Shown one piece after another: positions 1 through 8,259 of a DNA stretch of 64,000 nucleotides. This DNA comes from Pseudomonas nunensis (GTDB lineage: Bacteria; Pseudomonadota; Gammaproteobacteria; Pseudomonadales; Pseudomonadaceae): positions 808,501 to 872,500 of the forward strand of contig NZ_CP101125.1 of NCBI RefSeq assembly GCF_024296925.1, given 5' to 3'. Position numbers and translations under genes: made by a program. Positions within the stretch are counted from its first letter, which is position 1. Each line of letters begins with the position of its first letter. Under the pieces are notes generated by a model, which saw nothing but the letters and a program-made list of their open reading frames with translations, had not been told where the DNA came from and did no database searches.

Positions 1-1264
1 ACGGCAGTTTGCCGCCGAAGATGTTCTGGTCGAGCCAGTTGAAACCGCCGCCAACGATGGCGCCAAACTTGTGGATCGCCGGGCCGAAGTTGCGGCTGGC
101 GAACAGTTCGTCGTAGAGCCAGCTCTTTTTGAACGCATCGACGTAAGTGGTCAGTTCTTCAGTGCCGTCTTTCTCGGCGAACAGCGCTTCGGCCACGGAT
201 TCAGCGGCGAGCATGCCGGACTTCATCGCGGTGTGGCTGCCTTTGATCTTCGCGAAGTTCAGGGTGCCGAGGTCGCAACCGATCAGCGCGCCGCCCTTGA
301 AGACCATTTTCGGCAGCGAGTTCAGGCCACCTTTGCAGATGGCGCGAGCGCCGTAGCTGATGCGCTTGCCGCCTTCCAGGTACTGCTTGAGCACCGGGTG
401 ATGCTTGAGGCGCTGGAATTCGTCGAACGGCGACAGGTAGGTGTTGCTGTAGGACAGATCGACGATCAGACCGACGACCACCTGGTTATTTTCCAGGTGA
501 TAGAGGAACGAGCCACCGGTGTTCTCGGTGCCCATGATGTCCAGCGGCCAACCGGCGGTGTGGACCACCAGGCCTGGCTGATGCTTGGCCGGGTCGATTT
601 CCCAGATTTCTTTCAAGCCGATGCCGTAGTGCTGGGCGTCGGCATCGCTGTCGAGGTTGAAGCGCTTGATCAACTGCTTGCCGATGTGGCCACGGCAACC
701 TTCGGCGAACAGCGTGTACTTGCCACGCAGTTCCATGCCAGGGGTGTACAGGCCTTCCTTCGGATGGCCTTCACGGTCAACGCCCAGGTCACCGGTGATG
801 ATCCCGCGGACTACGCCGTTCTCGTCGAACAGCGCTTCCTGAGCGGCGAAGCCCGGGTAGATTTCCACACCCAGGTTCTCGGCCTGCTGGGCGAGCCAGC
901 GGCACAGGTTGCCCAGGGAGATGATGTAGTTGCCTTCGTTGTGCATGGTCTTGGGCACAAAGAGGTCAGGGATTTTCTGCGCGCTGTCGGCGTTCTTGAG
1001 AACAAAGATGTCATCGCGGGTGACCGGCGTGTTCAGCGGGGCGCCGAGTTCTTTCCAGTCCGGGAACAATTCGTTCAGGGCGCGTGGTTCGAACACGGCA
1101 CCGGACAAGATGTGAGCACCGACTTCGGAGCCTTTTTCGACCACGCAGACGCTGATTTCCTTACCGGCTTCAGCAGCCTTCTGCTTCAAGCGGCAGGCGG
1201 CGGAAAGACCAGCGGGGCCGGCACCGACGATGACCACGTCGAATTCCATGTATTCGCGTTCCAC
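1..1264 (-). CDS. Electron transfer flavoprotein-ubiquinone oxidoreductase (ETF-QO), partial
   Basis: Membrane-associated flavoprotein that passes electrons from reduced ETF to ubiquinone, linking acyl-CoA dehydrogenases to the respiratory chain. The N-terminus reads MEREYMEFDVVIVGAGPAG, a Rossmann FAD site, followed by the family stretch SGAVFEPRALNELFPDW. About 421 residues are present; the C-terminal part with the 4Fe-4S cluster lies beyond the left edge. I chose the GTG at 1262-1264 because GGAGA precedes it by about 7 bases; an in-frame ATG at 1247-1249 is the alternative. It is divergent from etfBA, its electron donor, and a PsrA-type box lies in the shared upstream region. Product identity is very likely. 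Confidence 0.95.
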   Translation of the reverse strand, partial: MEREYMEFDVVIVGAGPAGLSAACRLKQKAAEAGKEISVCVVEKGSEVGAHILSGAVFEPRALNELFPDWKELGAPLNTPVTRDDIFVLKNADSAQKIPDLFVPKTMHNEGNYIISLGNLCRWLAQQAENLGVEIYPGFAAQEALFDENGVVRGIITGDLGVDREGHPKEGLYTPGMELRGKYTLFAEGCRGHIGKQLIKRFNLDSDADAQHYGIGLKEIWEIDPAKHQPGLVVHTAGWPLDIMGTENTGGSFLYHLENNQVVVGLIVDLSYSNTYLSPFDEFQRLKHHPVLKQYLEGGKRISYGARAICKGGLNSLPKMVFKGGALIGCDLGTLNFAKIKGSHTAMKSGMLAAESVAEALFAEKDGTEELTTYVDAFKKSWLYDELFASRNFGPAIHKFGAIVGGGFNWLDQNIFGGKLP

Positions 1265-1420
1265 AGGTTATCTCCTACTCAAGGCTCAACAGTTTTTTTT
1301 CTAATTGGAGGTTTGGTGTCGCATCCATGAATTCCGGCGCAAGGCCGGAAGAGGACAATCGATGAACCACCTTTCTCTCTGGGTGGCGCATTATATCTAC
1401 ACCACTCCTAGCGTCCAATA

Positions 1421-1434
1421 CAAACGTTTGTTTG
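1421..1434. promoter_or_regulatory. Candidate PsrA (fatty-acid-responsive TetR repressor) box
   Basis: CAAAC-N4-GTTTG matches the published Pseudomonas PsrA consensus (G/C)AAAC-N2-4-GTTT(G/C). From memory, PsrA is reported to control the etfA, etfB and ETF-QO genes of P. aeruginosa, which fits this position 157 bases before the ETF-QO start. The match is seen; the function is inferred. Confidence 0.6.
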
Positions 1435-1494
1435 AATTGGCTCCAGGCCAGATAAATCAAAGTAACGCGGCTTATGACTGGCCATTTTGCCGTA

Positions 1495-1520
1495 TTGACC
1501 GGAATAGGTGTTCCGGTCAA
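1495..1520. promoter_or_regulatory. Perfect 10-bp inverted repeat, candidate operator
   Basis: TTGACCGGAA and TTCCGGTCAA are exact reverse complements separated by TAGGTG. The spacing suits a dimeric helix-turn-helix regulator. It lacks a U-tract, so a terminator is unlikely. Confidence 0.45.
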
Positions 1521-1563
1521 GATACGGGCGGTTTTGCGCTCGCCGTAGGCTGACTGTTGGTTT

Positions 1564-1740
1564 CAAGAGCACCTCTAAAGACAGGGCGATGGCAGTACAA
1601 GGTGATGCGCAGCGAGGATTTGGCGCGCAGTTTACACGCCGCGGTAATGAATGACTCGTCGGTCACCACTGACGAACGGTCATTGTTCACGTGGGCAGTG
1701 TCACCCCGTTCAGATGCCAGCGTTTTTAGAGGTGCCCTTG
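1564..1740. repeat. 177-bp segment with 16-base terminal inverted repeats
   Basis: CAAGAGCACCTCTAAA at 1564-1579 and TTTAGAGGTGCCCTTG at 1725-1740 are reverse complements at 15 of 16 positions. The interior encodes nothing recognisable. This is the layout of a miniature inverted-repeat element, but I see no clear target-site duplication. It ends about 70 bases before the etfB start and could carry its promoter. Confidence 0.45.
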
Positions 1741-1809
1741 CGCCCACGAGCATCAACCGCCAGGTTCGCCTAGGCGACTTTCTTTTCACCGGAGAGTAAC
1801 GAGGAATCC

Positions 1810-2559
1810 ATGAAGGTTCTTGTAGCTGTCAAACGCGTTGTGGATTACAACGTCAAGGTTCGCGTCAAGGCGGACAATTCCGGCGTCGACCTCGCTAACG
1901 TGAAGATGTCGATGAACCCATTCTGCGAAATCGCCGTGGAAGAAGCCGTACGCCTGAAAGAGAAAGGTGTTGCGACTGAAATCGTCGTCGTTTCCGTTGG
2001 CCCGTCCACCGCTCAAGAGCAACTGCGCACCGCGCTGGCTCTGGGTGCCGACCGCGCCATCCTCGTCGAATCCGCTGAAGATCTGACGTCCCTGGCGGTT
2101 GCCAAACTGTTGAAAGCCGTTGTCGACAAGGAACAGCCTCAGATGGTGATCCTCGGCAAACAGGCCATCGACAGCGACAACAACCAGACCGGCCAGATGC
2201 TCGCTGCATTGAGCGGCTACGGTCAGGGCACGTTCGCGTCCAAAGTCGAAGTCAGCGGCGACAGCGTTGCCGTGACCCGCGAAATCGACGGCGGCGCGCA
2301 GACAGTTTCTCTGAAACTGCCGGCCATCGTCACCACCGACCTGCGTTTGAACGAGCCGCGTTATGCGTCCCTGCCAAACATCATGAAAGCCAAGAAGAAG
2401 CCTCTCGAAGTGCTGACTCCGGACGCTTTGGGCGTTTCCACCGCCTCCACTAACAAGACCGTAAAAGTCGAAGCGCCGGCTGCACGCAGCGCGGGTATCA
2501 AGGTCAAGTCGGTGGCTGAACTGGTCGAGAAACTGAAAAACGAAGCGAAGGTAATCTAA
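1810..2559 (+). CDS. etfB: Electron transfer flavoprotein beta subunit
   Basis: Small subunit of the soluble heterodimeric ETF, which carries AMP and takes electrons from acyl-CoA and other dehydrogenases for delivery to ETF-QO. It has 249 residues, the normal family length. The start [20 protein letters not shown] and the stretch [13 protein letters not shown] are typical of the beta subunit. The C-terminal part contains the family ETF-beta signature region around [17 protein letters not shown]. The start is supported by GAGGAA five bases upstream of ATG. Its stop codon directly abuts the etfA start, so the two are co-transcribed. Confidence 0.97.
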   Translation: MKVLVAVKRVVDYNVKVRVKADNSGVDLANVKMSMNPFCEIAVEEAVRLKEKGVATEIVVVSVGPSTAQEQLRTALALGADRAILVESAEDLTSLAVAKLLKAVVDKEQPQMVILGKQAIDSDNNQTGQMLAALSGYGQGTFASKVEVSGDSVAVTREIDGGAQTVSLKLPAIVTTDLRLNEPRYASLPNIMKAKKKPLEVLTPDALGVSTASTNKTVKVEAPAARSAGIKVKSVAELVEKLKNEAKVI

Positions 2560-3504
2560 ATGACTATCTTGGTTATTGCTGAACACGACAACAAAGTGCT
2601 GGCCCCGGCCACGCTGAACACTGTTGCTGCCGCTGCCAAAATCGGTGGCGACATCCACGTTCTGGTCGCTGGTCAAGGCGCTGGCGCCGTGGCTGAAGCC
2701 GCTGCGAAAATCGCTGGCGTGGCGAAAGTGCTGGTGGCCGACAACGCCGCCTACGCTCACCAATTGCCGGAAAACGTTGCTCCGCTGGTTGCTGCTCTTG
2801 CCCATGAAGGCGGGGGCACGGGCTACAGCCACATCCTGGCTGCCGCGACTTCCAACGGCAAAAACATCCTGCCGCGCGTTGCCGCGACCCTGGACGTTGA
2901 CCAGATCTCCGAGATCATCTCGGTTGAAAGCGCTGACACCTTCAAGCGCCCGATCTACGCCGGTAACGCCATCGCTACCGTTCAATCGAACGCTGCAGTC
3001 AAAGTGATCACCGTGCGTGCCACCGGTTTCGACCCGGTTGCTGCTGAAGGTGGTTCCGCTGCCGTTGAAGCGGTGGCTGCTGCCCACGACGCTGGCACTT
3101 CGAGCTTCGTTGGTGAAGAACTGGCCAAGTCCGATCGTCCGGAACTGACCGCTGCCAAGATCGTCGTTTCCGGCGGTCGCGGCATGCAGAACGGCGACAA
3201 CTTCAAACACCTGTACGCCCTGGCCGACAAGCTGGGCGCTGCTGTCGGTGCTTCCCGCGCCGCAGTCGACGCAGGCTTCGTACCCAACGACATGCAGGTC
3301 GGTCAGACCGGCAAGATCGTTGCTCCACAGCTGTACATCGCGGTCGGTATCTCCGGCGCGATCCAGCATCTGGCCGGCATGAAAGACTCCAAAGTGATCG
3401 TAGCGATCAACAAGGACGAAGAAGCGCCGATCTTCCAGGTGGCCGATTACGGCCTGGTGGCTGACCTGTTCGAAGCAATCCCTGAGTTCGAGAAGCTGGT
3501 CTAA
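2560..3504 (+). CDS. etfA: Electron transfer flavoprotein alpha subunit
   Basis: Large subunit of ETF and carrier of the FAD cofactor. It has 314 residues, slightly above the usual ~309. The C-terminal FAD-binding signature is clear: [20 protein letters not shown] followed by [15 protein letters not shown]. The middle contains [14 protein letters not shown], also typical. The start ATG immediately follows the etfB stop, with AAGCGAAGG upstream. A strong rho-independent terminator lies shortly after the stop. With ETF-QO next door, the three proteins form a complete route from fatty-acid and amino-acid dehydrogenases to ubiquinone. Confidence 0.97.
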   Translation: MTILVIAEHDNKVLAPATLNTVAAAAKIGGDIHVLVAGQGAGAVAEAAAKIAGVAKVLVADNAAYAHQLPENVAPLVAALAHEGGGTGYSHILAAATSNGKNILPRVAATLDVDQISEIISVESADTFKRPIYAGNAIATVQSNAAVKVITVRATGFDPVAAEGGSAAVEAVAAAHDAGTSSFVGEELAKSDRPELTAAKIVVSGGRGMQNGDNFKHLYALADKLGAAVGASRAAVDAGFVPNDMQVGQTGKIVAPQLYIAVGISGAIQHLAGMKDSKVIVAINKDEEAPIFQVADYGLVADLFEAIPEFEKLV

Positions 3505-3521
3505 TCCAGCGGCTTAAACTA

Positions 3522-3555
3522 TAAAGAGCCCGGCCTTTTGGTCGGGCTTTTTTTT
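3522..3555 (+). terminator. Rho-independent terminator after etfBA
   Basis: AGCCCGGCC and GGTCGGGCT form a GC-rich stem with a TTTT loop, followed by a run of nine or more T. Confidence 0.9.
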
Positions 3556-3562
3556 GTTCTTC

Positions 3563-3605
3563 TGTAGGCGCTGTGTAGGAGCTGTGTAGGAGCTGGTAGG
3601 AGCTG
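3563..3605. repeat. Tandem 11-bp units abutting a REP hairpin
   Basis: Four consecutive units, TGTAGGCGCTG, TGTAGGAGCTG, TGTAGGAGCTG and GTAGGAGCTG; the last is the first part of the REP arm that follows. It looks like stepwise duplication of the REP end. Confidence 0.8.
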
Positions 3606-3695
3606 TCGAGTGAAACGAGGCTGCGATCTTTTGATCTTGTTTTAAAAAAATCAAAGTCAAAAGATCGCAGCCTCGTTTCACTCGACAGCTCCTAC
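3596..3695. repeat. REP-type long inverted repeat (type A, GTAGGAGCTGTCGAGTG)
   Basis: Arms of about 38 bases, GTAGGAGCTGTCGAGTGAAA onward, are mirrored almost perfectly around an AT-rich centre. Similar elements lie at 5761, 19297, 21471 and 49773. Confidence 0.9.
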
Positions 3696-3738
3696 ACAAA
3701 TCAAGCGATCTAACTGGATTTAAGTGGAGAGTATTGCC

Positions 3739-4566
3739 ATGGATCTGCGCCGCCTGTATGGCTGGTCTTTTTTGCTGGGCCTGACATTGTTGCCAGCGCT
3801 CGCAAACGCTGCGGGCAAATGCGAGCGCCTGGTGGTTACCGGCAGCCCGGATGCACCGCCGTACCTGTGGCAAGACCCGCAAAACCCCAAGCACCTGATT
3901 GGCGCCAGTGCCGACTTGTTGCAGCAAGTGGCGGGGGAGTTGGGTATCAAAGTCGAGATGCTCTACGCCGGCAAACGTGCCCAGGCCCTGGACGAAGTGC
4001 GCAGCGGGCGCATGGACATGCTGGCGGACGCACCGTTGACCCTCAACGAACTGGAAACCCTGGATTACATCCATCCACCGCTGCTGGAAAACGACTACCT
4101 GGTCTGGACCCGCAAAGGCTCGACACTGACCTACAGCGAAGCCAAAGACTTGCATGGGCACTCTGGCGCCGTGTCGGAAAAGTCTCGAATGACCCGGGAG
4201 TTCGGCACTTTCGCCGAGCAGCAATTGACCCTGGCTCGTACGCCGAACCTGACCCAGGCCTTGCAGAAATTGCTCTTGGGTGAGGTGGAATATGTACTCG
4301 CCGGGCGCTATTCGGGCATGGCGGCCGCGCAGGCATTGGGCATGGCCAATGACTTGCTGGCGTTCCCGCAACCTGTCGACAAACCCGGCCTGTTCCTCGC
4401 GGTTTCCCATAACTCCGCTTGCAACGATCCGTGGTTGCGCGGACAGCTGGCCAAAAAGATGACAGAATTGCCCGCGTCCGGACTGACGGAAGCTGTGCTG
4501 CAACGCAATATCGAGCGTTGGAAAGCGCAGCAACAGCAACAACCCGTCAGTACCCCAAAACAGTAG
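3739..4566 (+). CDS. Periplasmic substrate-binding protein of the amino-acid-type family
   Basis: 275 residues with a clear signal peptide (MDLRRLYGWSFLLGLTLLPA, then LANAAG). The mature part resembles family 3 extracellular solute-binding proteins: VVTGSPDAPPYLWQDP near the start, then ADLLQQVAGELGIKVEM and a stretch around RSGRMDMLADAPLT. No ABC permease or ATPase is adjacent, so it may serve a distant transporter or act as a sensor-type orphan. I chose ATG at 3739 because GGAGAG lies seven bases upstream; an in-frame GTG at 3724 overlaps that site. The ligand is unknown. The next gene, a lipoprotein, follows after nine bases. Confidence 0.85.
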   Translation: MDLRRLYGWSFLLGLTLLPALANAAGKCERLVVTGSPDAPPYLWQDPQNPKHLIGASADLLQQVAGELGIKVEMLYAGKRAQALDEVRSGRMDMLADAPLTLNELETLDYIHPPLLENDYLVWTRKGSTLTYSEAKDLHGHSGAVSEKSRMTREFGTFAEQQLTLARTPNLTQALQKLLLGEVEYVLAGRYSGMAAAQALGMANDLLAFPQPVDKPGLFLAVSHNSACNDPWLRGQLAKKMTELPASGLTEAVLQRNIERWKAQQQQQPVSTPKQ

Positions 4567-4575
4567 GGATTTTTA

Positions 4576-4932
4576 GTGAGTATTCGACCTCTTTTCGCTG
4601 CCCTGGCCGTTCTGGCTCTGGCGGGTTGTGCAGCCGATCCGGCGCCGAATGAACAAATTCGCCTGACCGAGCAGGCACTGGAACAAGCCAAAGCCGTTGG
4701 CGCCACCGCTGACGATGTGCCGGAGCTGAAACTGGCTGAAGACAAGTTCTCCCGCGCCCAGGGCGATATGACCGACCAGTCCTACAAACATGCCCGCATG
4801 CGCGCCGAACAGGCTGAACTGGATGCGCGCCTGGCCGAAGCCCGGGTCCTGACCCTCAAAAGCCAGGAGCAGTTGAACGTACTCAATACCCGCATCACTC
4901 GCCTGCGCAAGCAACTGGGAGATGCCAAATGA
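4576..4932 (+). CDS. DUF4398-type lipoprotein
   Basis: 118-residue predicted lipoprotein: short signal peptide and lipobox LALAGC, with the acylated cysteine at about residue 18. The rest is strongly helical and charged, with heptad-like spacing (ELKLAEDKFSRAQGDM, HARMRAEQAELDARLAEAR), as in DUF4398 proteins. It probably sits on the inner face of the outer membrane as a helical hairpin. The GTG start is weakly supported by AGGGA further upstream. It overlaps the next gene by four bases (ATGA), so the pair is translationally coupled and the two products probably work together at the envelope. Confidence 0.85.
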   Translation: MSIRPLFAALAVLALAGCAADPAPNEQIRLTEQALEQAKAVGATADDVPELKLAEDKFSRAQGDMTDQSYKHARMRAEQAELDARLAEARVLTLKSQEQLNVLNTRITRLRKQLGDAK

Positions 4933-5741
4933 GCCTCAAGTCCAAAGCACTCGGCGGTCTGATCCTCGCAGGTTGCGCCAGCCTGTATGGCTGCGCCGGC
5001 CAACACAGTGAGTCCGCATTGCAGCAGGCCGGTGCCGACTTCCAGAAGGTCAAGGAAGATTCCAACGTGCTGCGTATCGCGCCGAAAGACGTGATCCGCG
5101 CCGGTGAGTCCCTGGCCCGCGCCGACCGCCTGTCCAGCTATTGGGGCAGCGGTTCGGACGTGGTGCATTACGCCTATTTGAGCCAGCGCTACAGTGAAAT
5201 TGCCCGGGAGCACACCAATCAGGTGCTCAACGAGGAGCAGGCGGCGAAACTCGAACTGGAACGCCAGCGCCTGCAACTGGCCCTGCGCGAGTCCAAGTTG
5301 CTGAGCGTGCAGCAGCAGGGCAAATGGCTCGAAGAACAGATCGTGGCGCTGGCCACCACCCAGACGGATCGTGGTTTGGTGATGACCCTCGGCGACGTAC
5401 TGTTCGACACCGGCGAAGCAGAGCTGAAGAACTCGGCGAACCGCGTGGTGCTGAAGATCGTGCAGTTCCTGCAGCTCAACCCCAAGCGCGTGGTGCGGAT
5501 CGAGGGTTACACCGACAGCACCGGCGGCAAGCAGGACAACCTCAAGCTGTCCCGCGACCGTGCGCAATCGGTGGCTGACGTGCTGATGGACCTGGGCATC
5601 GACGACAAACGCATTCAGGTCGAAGGCTATGGCGATGAATACCCGGTGGACGTGAACGCGACTGAGCGCGGTCGCGCACAGAACCGTCGGGTGGAAATTG
5701 TGTTCTCCGACGAAAAAGGCCAGCTCGGCGCCGCCCGCTAA
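4929..5741 (+). CDS. OmpA-family peptidoglycan-associated lipoprotein
   Basis: 270 residues. A signal peptide ends in a lipobox, most likely LYGC at about residue 22; an earlier cysteine at residue 16 is possible. The first ~140 residues are DUF4398-like and helical (LELERQRLQLALRESKL). Residues ~155-260 form an OmpA C-terminal domain: DVLFDTGEAELKN, RIEGYTDSTGG, LSRDRAQSVADVL and NRRVEIVFSD, which bind peptidoglycan. It overlaps the preceding lipoprotein gene by four bases. The pair probably tethers the outer membrane to the cell wall. A REP hairpin and a terminator follow. Confidence 0.92.
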   Translation: MSLKSKALGGLILAGCASLYGCAGQHSESALQQAGADFQKVKEDSNVLRIAPKDVIRAGESLARADRLSSYWGSGSDVVHYAYLSQRYSEIAREHTNQVLNEEQAAKLELERQRLQLALRESKLLSVQQQGKWLEEQIVALATTQTDRGLVMTLGDVLFDTGEAELKNSANRVVLKIVQFLQLNPKRVVRIEGYTDSTGGKQDNLKLSRDRAQSVADVLMDLGIDDKRIQVEGYGDEYPVDVNATERGRAQNRRVEIVFSDEKGQLGAAR

Positions 5742-5760
5742 GGCCGACGCCAGTGCTCCT

Positions 5761-5864
5761 GTAGGAGCTGTCGAGTGAAACGAGGCTGCGATCTTTTGAT
5801 CTTTCGCTTGAAACACAAGTGGACCTGAAAAGATCGCAGCCTCGTTTCACTCGTCAGCTCCTAC
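5761..5864. repeat. REP-type long inverted repeat (type A)
   Basis: Same arms as at 3596 (GTAGGAGCTGTCGAGTGAAA onward). The right arm has lost one GA near its outer end (CTCGTCAGC instead of CTCGACAGC). Confidence 0.9.
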
Positions 5865-5900
5865 GGTTTGCGTGGTTCATACGACTCATCCGGTTCATAC

Positions 5901-5933
5901 AACCCGGCCTGCCTGTCAGCGCCGGGTTTTTTT
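5901..5933 (+). terminator. Rho-independent terminator after the lipoprotein pair
   Basis: AACCCGGC pairs with GCCGGGTT, followed by a T run of seven. Confidence 0.85.
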
Positions 5934-6084
5934 ACGCCTGTTAATTGGTTCGCAAAGCAGTACAGATTTTGCTGACACTGCACTGTACGGTCGACTATTG
6001 TGGCAACTGTCCCCGTACACTTCTAAACTGTTCCGGTATTGTTTCACACAAGAATAAAATGCCCGTGAAATCGAGTGCTGCGTC

Positions 6085-7524
6085 ATGACCAATCTCTTGC
6101 TCTACCAACGTATTGCTCAACAACTGGCCGAAGACATCCGTCGCGGTGTCTATCAACCGGGGGAGCGCGTGCCTTCGGTGCGCAAGATGAGCTCGCAGCT
6201 CAATGTCAGCCATGCCACCGTGTTGCAGGCGTACGCCAATCTCGAAGACCAGGGCCTGATCCGCGCCCGGCCGCAGTCCGGTTACTACGTGCACCAGACC
6301 CCGGCCCTGACCGCGCCGACGCCGGACATTGCCCGGGTCGAGCGTCCCGGTCTGGTTACGCGCAGCAGCATCATCCAGCAAGTCTTGGTCGAATCCCGTC
6401 GCGAGGGCGTTTTCCCCTTGGGCGCGGCGGTGCCGAGCGTCGATTATTTGCCGGTGCGGGCGCTGCATCAGCAATTGGCCAAAGTCACTCGATTTCATAG
6501 CCCGCGGGCGTTCAGCTACATGTTCAGCCCGGGTTTCGAACCGTTGCGCCGTCAGGTCGCGATTCGCATGCGCGACGCCGGGGTGGTGGTTGATCCGTCC
6601 GAAGTGGTGATCACCCACGGTTGTGTCGATGCTTTGCAAATGTCGCTGCGGGTCTTGACCCGGCCAGGTGACCTGATCGCTGCAGAATCGCCGACCTATT
6701 ACGGTCTGCTGCAACTGGCCGACTTGCTCGGCCTCAAAGTCATCGAAATCCCCAGCGATCCCGCCACCGGCATGAGCCTCGAAGCCTTGCAACTGGCCGC
6801 TAACCAATGGTCGATCAAGGCGCTGGTGCTGACCACCCGCCTGAGTAATCCGCTGGGCGGCACGATGCCCGAAGAGCGGCAAAAACAACTGCTGCGCCTG
6901 GCCTCGGATTTCGATATCCAGATTGTCGAAGACGATATCTACGGCGAATTGATGTTCGAGCAGGGCCGCACCAAAGCACTCAAGGCTTACGACCGGCTGG
7001 ATCGGGTGATCTATTGCTCGAGCTTCTCCAAAACCCTGTCGCCGGGCGTGCGGATCGGCTGGATGATCGCCGGCAAATACCAGCAGGAGATCCAACGCTT
7101 GCAGACGTTCAGTACGCATTCGGCCTGCAGCGTCACGCAAATGGGCATCGCGGCTTACCTGGAAAACGGTGGCTACGACCGGCATTTGCGCTACATCCGT
7201 CAGGAGTACCGCAAAAACCTCAGCGCCTTCCAGTTGGCGGTGCAGCAATATTTCCCCGAAGGCACGCAGATGAGCCGGCCTACCGGCGGCTTCATTTTGT
7301 GGGTCAGCTTGCCGGGCCGGGTCAACACCCAGGAGCTGCATGTGCGGGCCTTGCAGCAGGGCATCAGCATCGCGCCGGGGCTGATTTTCAGTAACACCGA
7401 GCAGTTCAATCACTGCATTCGGCTGAACTGCGGCACCCCTTGGAATCGCGAAGCTGAGCGTGCATTGATGACCCTCGGCTTGCTGGCGACCCAACTCTGT
7501 CAGGAGACTGCCAGCGGTTTTTGA
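6085..7524 (+). CDS. MocR-type transcriptional regulator (GntR helix-turn-helix fused to aminotransferase fold)
   Basis: 479 residues. Residues ~1-75 are a GntR winged helix: IAQQLAEDIRRGVYQPGERV, then PSVRKMSSQLNVSHATVLQAY. Residues ~110-470 are a fold-type I PLP-dependent aminotransferase domain used as an effector sensor. The PLP lysine is in SFSKTLSPGVRIGW (about K316), with the NP motif in SNPLGG and the aspartate region VEDDIYGELMFE. Such proteins often control vitamin B6, GABA or amino-acid genes, but no obvious target is adjacent. A GTACAG/CTGTAC inverted pair about 100 bases upstream may be its own operator. Confidence 0.93.
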   Translation: MTNLLLYQRIAQQLAEDIRRGVYQPGERVPSVRKMSSQLNVSHATVLQAYANLEDQGLIRARPQSGYYVHQTPALTAPTPDIARVERPGLVTRSSIIQQVLVESRREGVFPLGAAVPSVDYLPVRALHQQLAKVTRFHSPRAFSYMFSPGFEPLRRQVAIRMRDAGVVVDPSEVVITHGCVDALQMSLRVLTRPGDLIAAESPTYYGLLQLADLLGLKVIEIPSDPATGMSLEALQLAANQWSIKALVLTTRLSNPLGGTMPEERQKQLLRLASDFDIQIVEDDIYGELMFEQGRTKALKAYDRLDRVIYCSSFSKTLSPGVRIGWMIAGKYQQEIQRLQTFSTHSACSVTQMGIAAYLENGGYDRHLRYIRQEYRKNLSAFQLAVQQYFPEGTQMSRPTGGFILWVSLPGRVNTQELHVRALQQGISIAPGLIFSNTEQFNHCIRLNCGTPWNREAERALMTLGLLATQLCQETASGF

Positions 7525-7613
7525 TCAAGCGGGCAGATGATCGACTGCCCGTGCTTGTCATGTCGCGTGCAACAAGCGAGCATATGGCCCTCTGCCTTTC
7601 GCCCGTTGGGTCC

Positions 7614-8093
7614 ATGAAATCGATTTTTTCTGCCGCTTGGCTGTCGATCTGCCTGATGCTGACTGCCATACCGCAAGGTGTGATGGCGGCTGCTGCCACG
7701 GAAAAACCCGCCGCCAGCAGCACCAAGGCAACGCCGAAGAAACCGGTCGTGGCCAAAAAAGCCGTGCCAGTCAAAAAGAAAGCCGCACCGATCAAGAAGC
7801 GCGCGCCCATCGCGTCCAAGTCCAAGTCGGCCAGTGAAGTGGTCAAGACCACCCAATTGCCCCCGGCCAATCTCGACTTGAGCCTGCCCCAGCACATGGT
7901 TGAAGAGCTCAAGCCTATCGGCACCGTGCCTTTACCCAAGCACGACGGGGCGTTCCCACAAATGTTCGGCGACAAGACCAGCGACTTCCAGCTCAACGGC
8001 CGCCTGCTGAGCAACGAAATGCAGCTGCAATTGCGTAACGAAGAGCGCCGTGAAGTCGAAGGCGCGGCGTTGGAATTCGAGTTCAAGCGGTAA
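7614..8093 (+). CDS. Lysine/alanine-rich secreted protein of unknown function
   Basis: I chose ATG 7614, giving 159 residues and a clean signal peptide (MKSIFSAAWLSICLMLTAIP, then QGVMAAA). Upstream in-frame starts would bury this signal. The mature protein begins with a low-complexity Lys/Ala/Pro tract (residues ~28-70) resembling histone H1-like tails. A more ordinary C-terminal part follows, containing FPQMFGDKTSDFQLNGRLL. Pseudomonas homologues are often labelled initiation-factor-2-like only because of the basic tract; there is no GTPase domain, so that label should not be trusted. It overlaps nothing and is probably periplasmic. Function unknown. Confidence 0.75.
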   Translation: MKSIFSAAWLSICLMLTAIPQGVMAAAATEKPAASSTKATPKKPVVAKKAVPVKKKAAPIKKRAPIASKSKSASEVVKTTQLPPANLDLSLPQHMVEELKPIGTVPLPKHDGAFPQMFGDKTSDFQLNGRLLSNEMQLQLRNEERREVEGAALEFEFKR

Positions 8094-8259
8094 ATCATTG
8101 CCCTCGGCAAGCCGCGGACCAGACGCTTCGTCGGAGACTGGTCGGTCACGTTCGCCTGAGCGCAAAAACTGCCCTTCAAGTAATTTTAAACAGTCGTTTT
8201 AGCGGTTACTCTGTGCCACGTCCCTTTTACACATCACCCGTCGCGAGGAACTCGTCGTC

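Larger units (their letters stand above)
1265..1809. other. Divergent control region between ETF-QO and etfBA
   Basis: 545 bases without a convincing gene. It holds, in order, a PsrA-type box (1421-1434), a perfect 10-bp inverted repeat (1495-1520) and a 177-bp segment bounded by 16-base inverted repeats (1564-1740). The short open frames inside have no recognisable start context or family similarity. Confidence 0.7.
5742..6084. other. Intergenic region with REP, terminator and candidate MocR operator
   Basis: 343 bases. It contains a type A REP hairpin (5761-5864), a terminator (5901-5933), and upstream of the MocR gene a GTACAG (5960-5965) and CTGTAC (5983-5988) inverted pair. No gene is seen. 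Confidence 0.7.

Noticed and set aside
3563..3695. CRISPR-like array at the tandem GTAGGAGCTG units
   Set aside because: Units are adjacent with no spacers and form the end of a REP hairpin. No cas genes are present.
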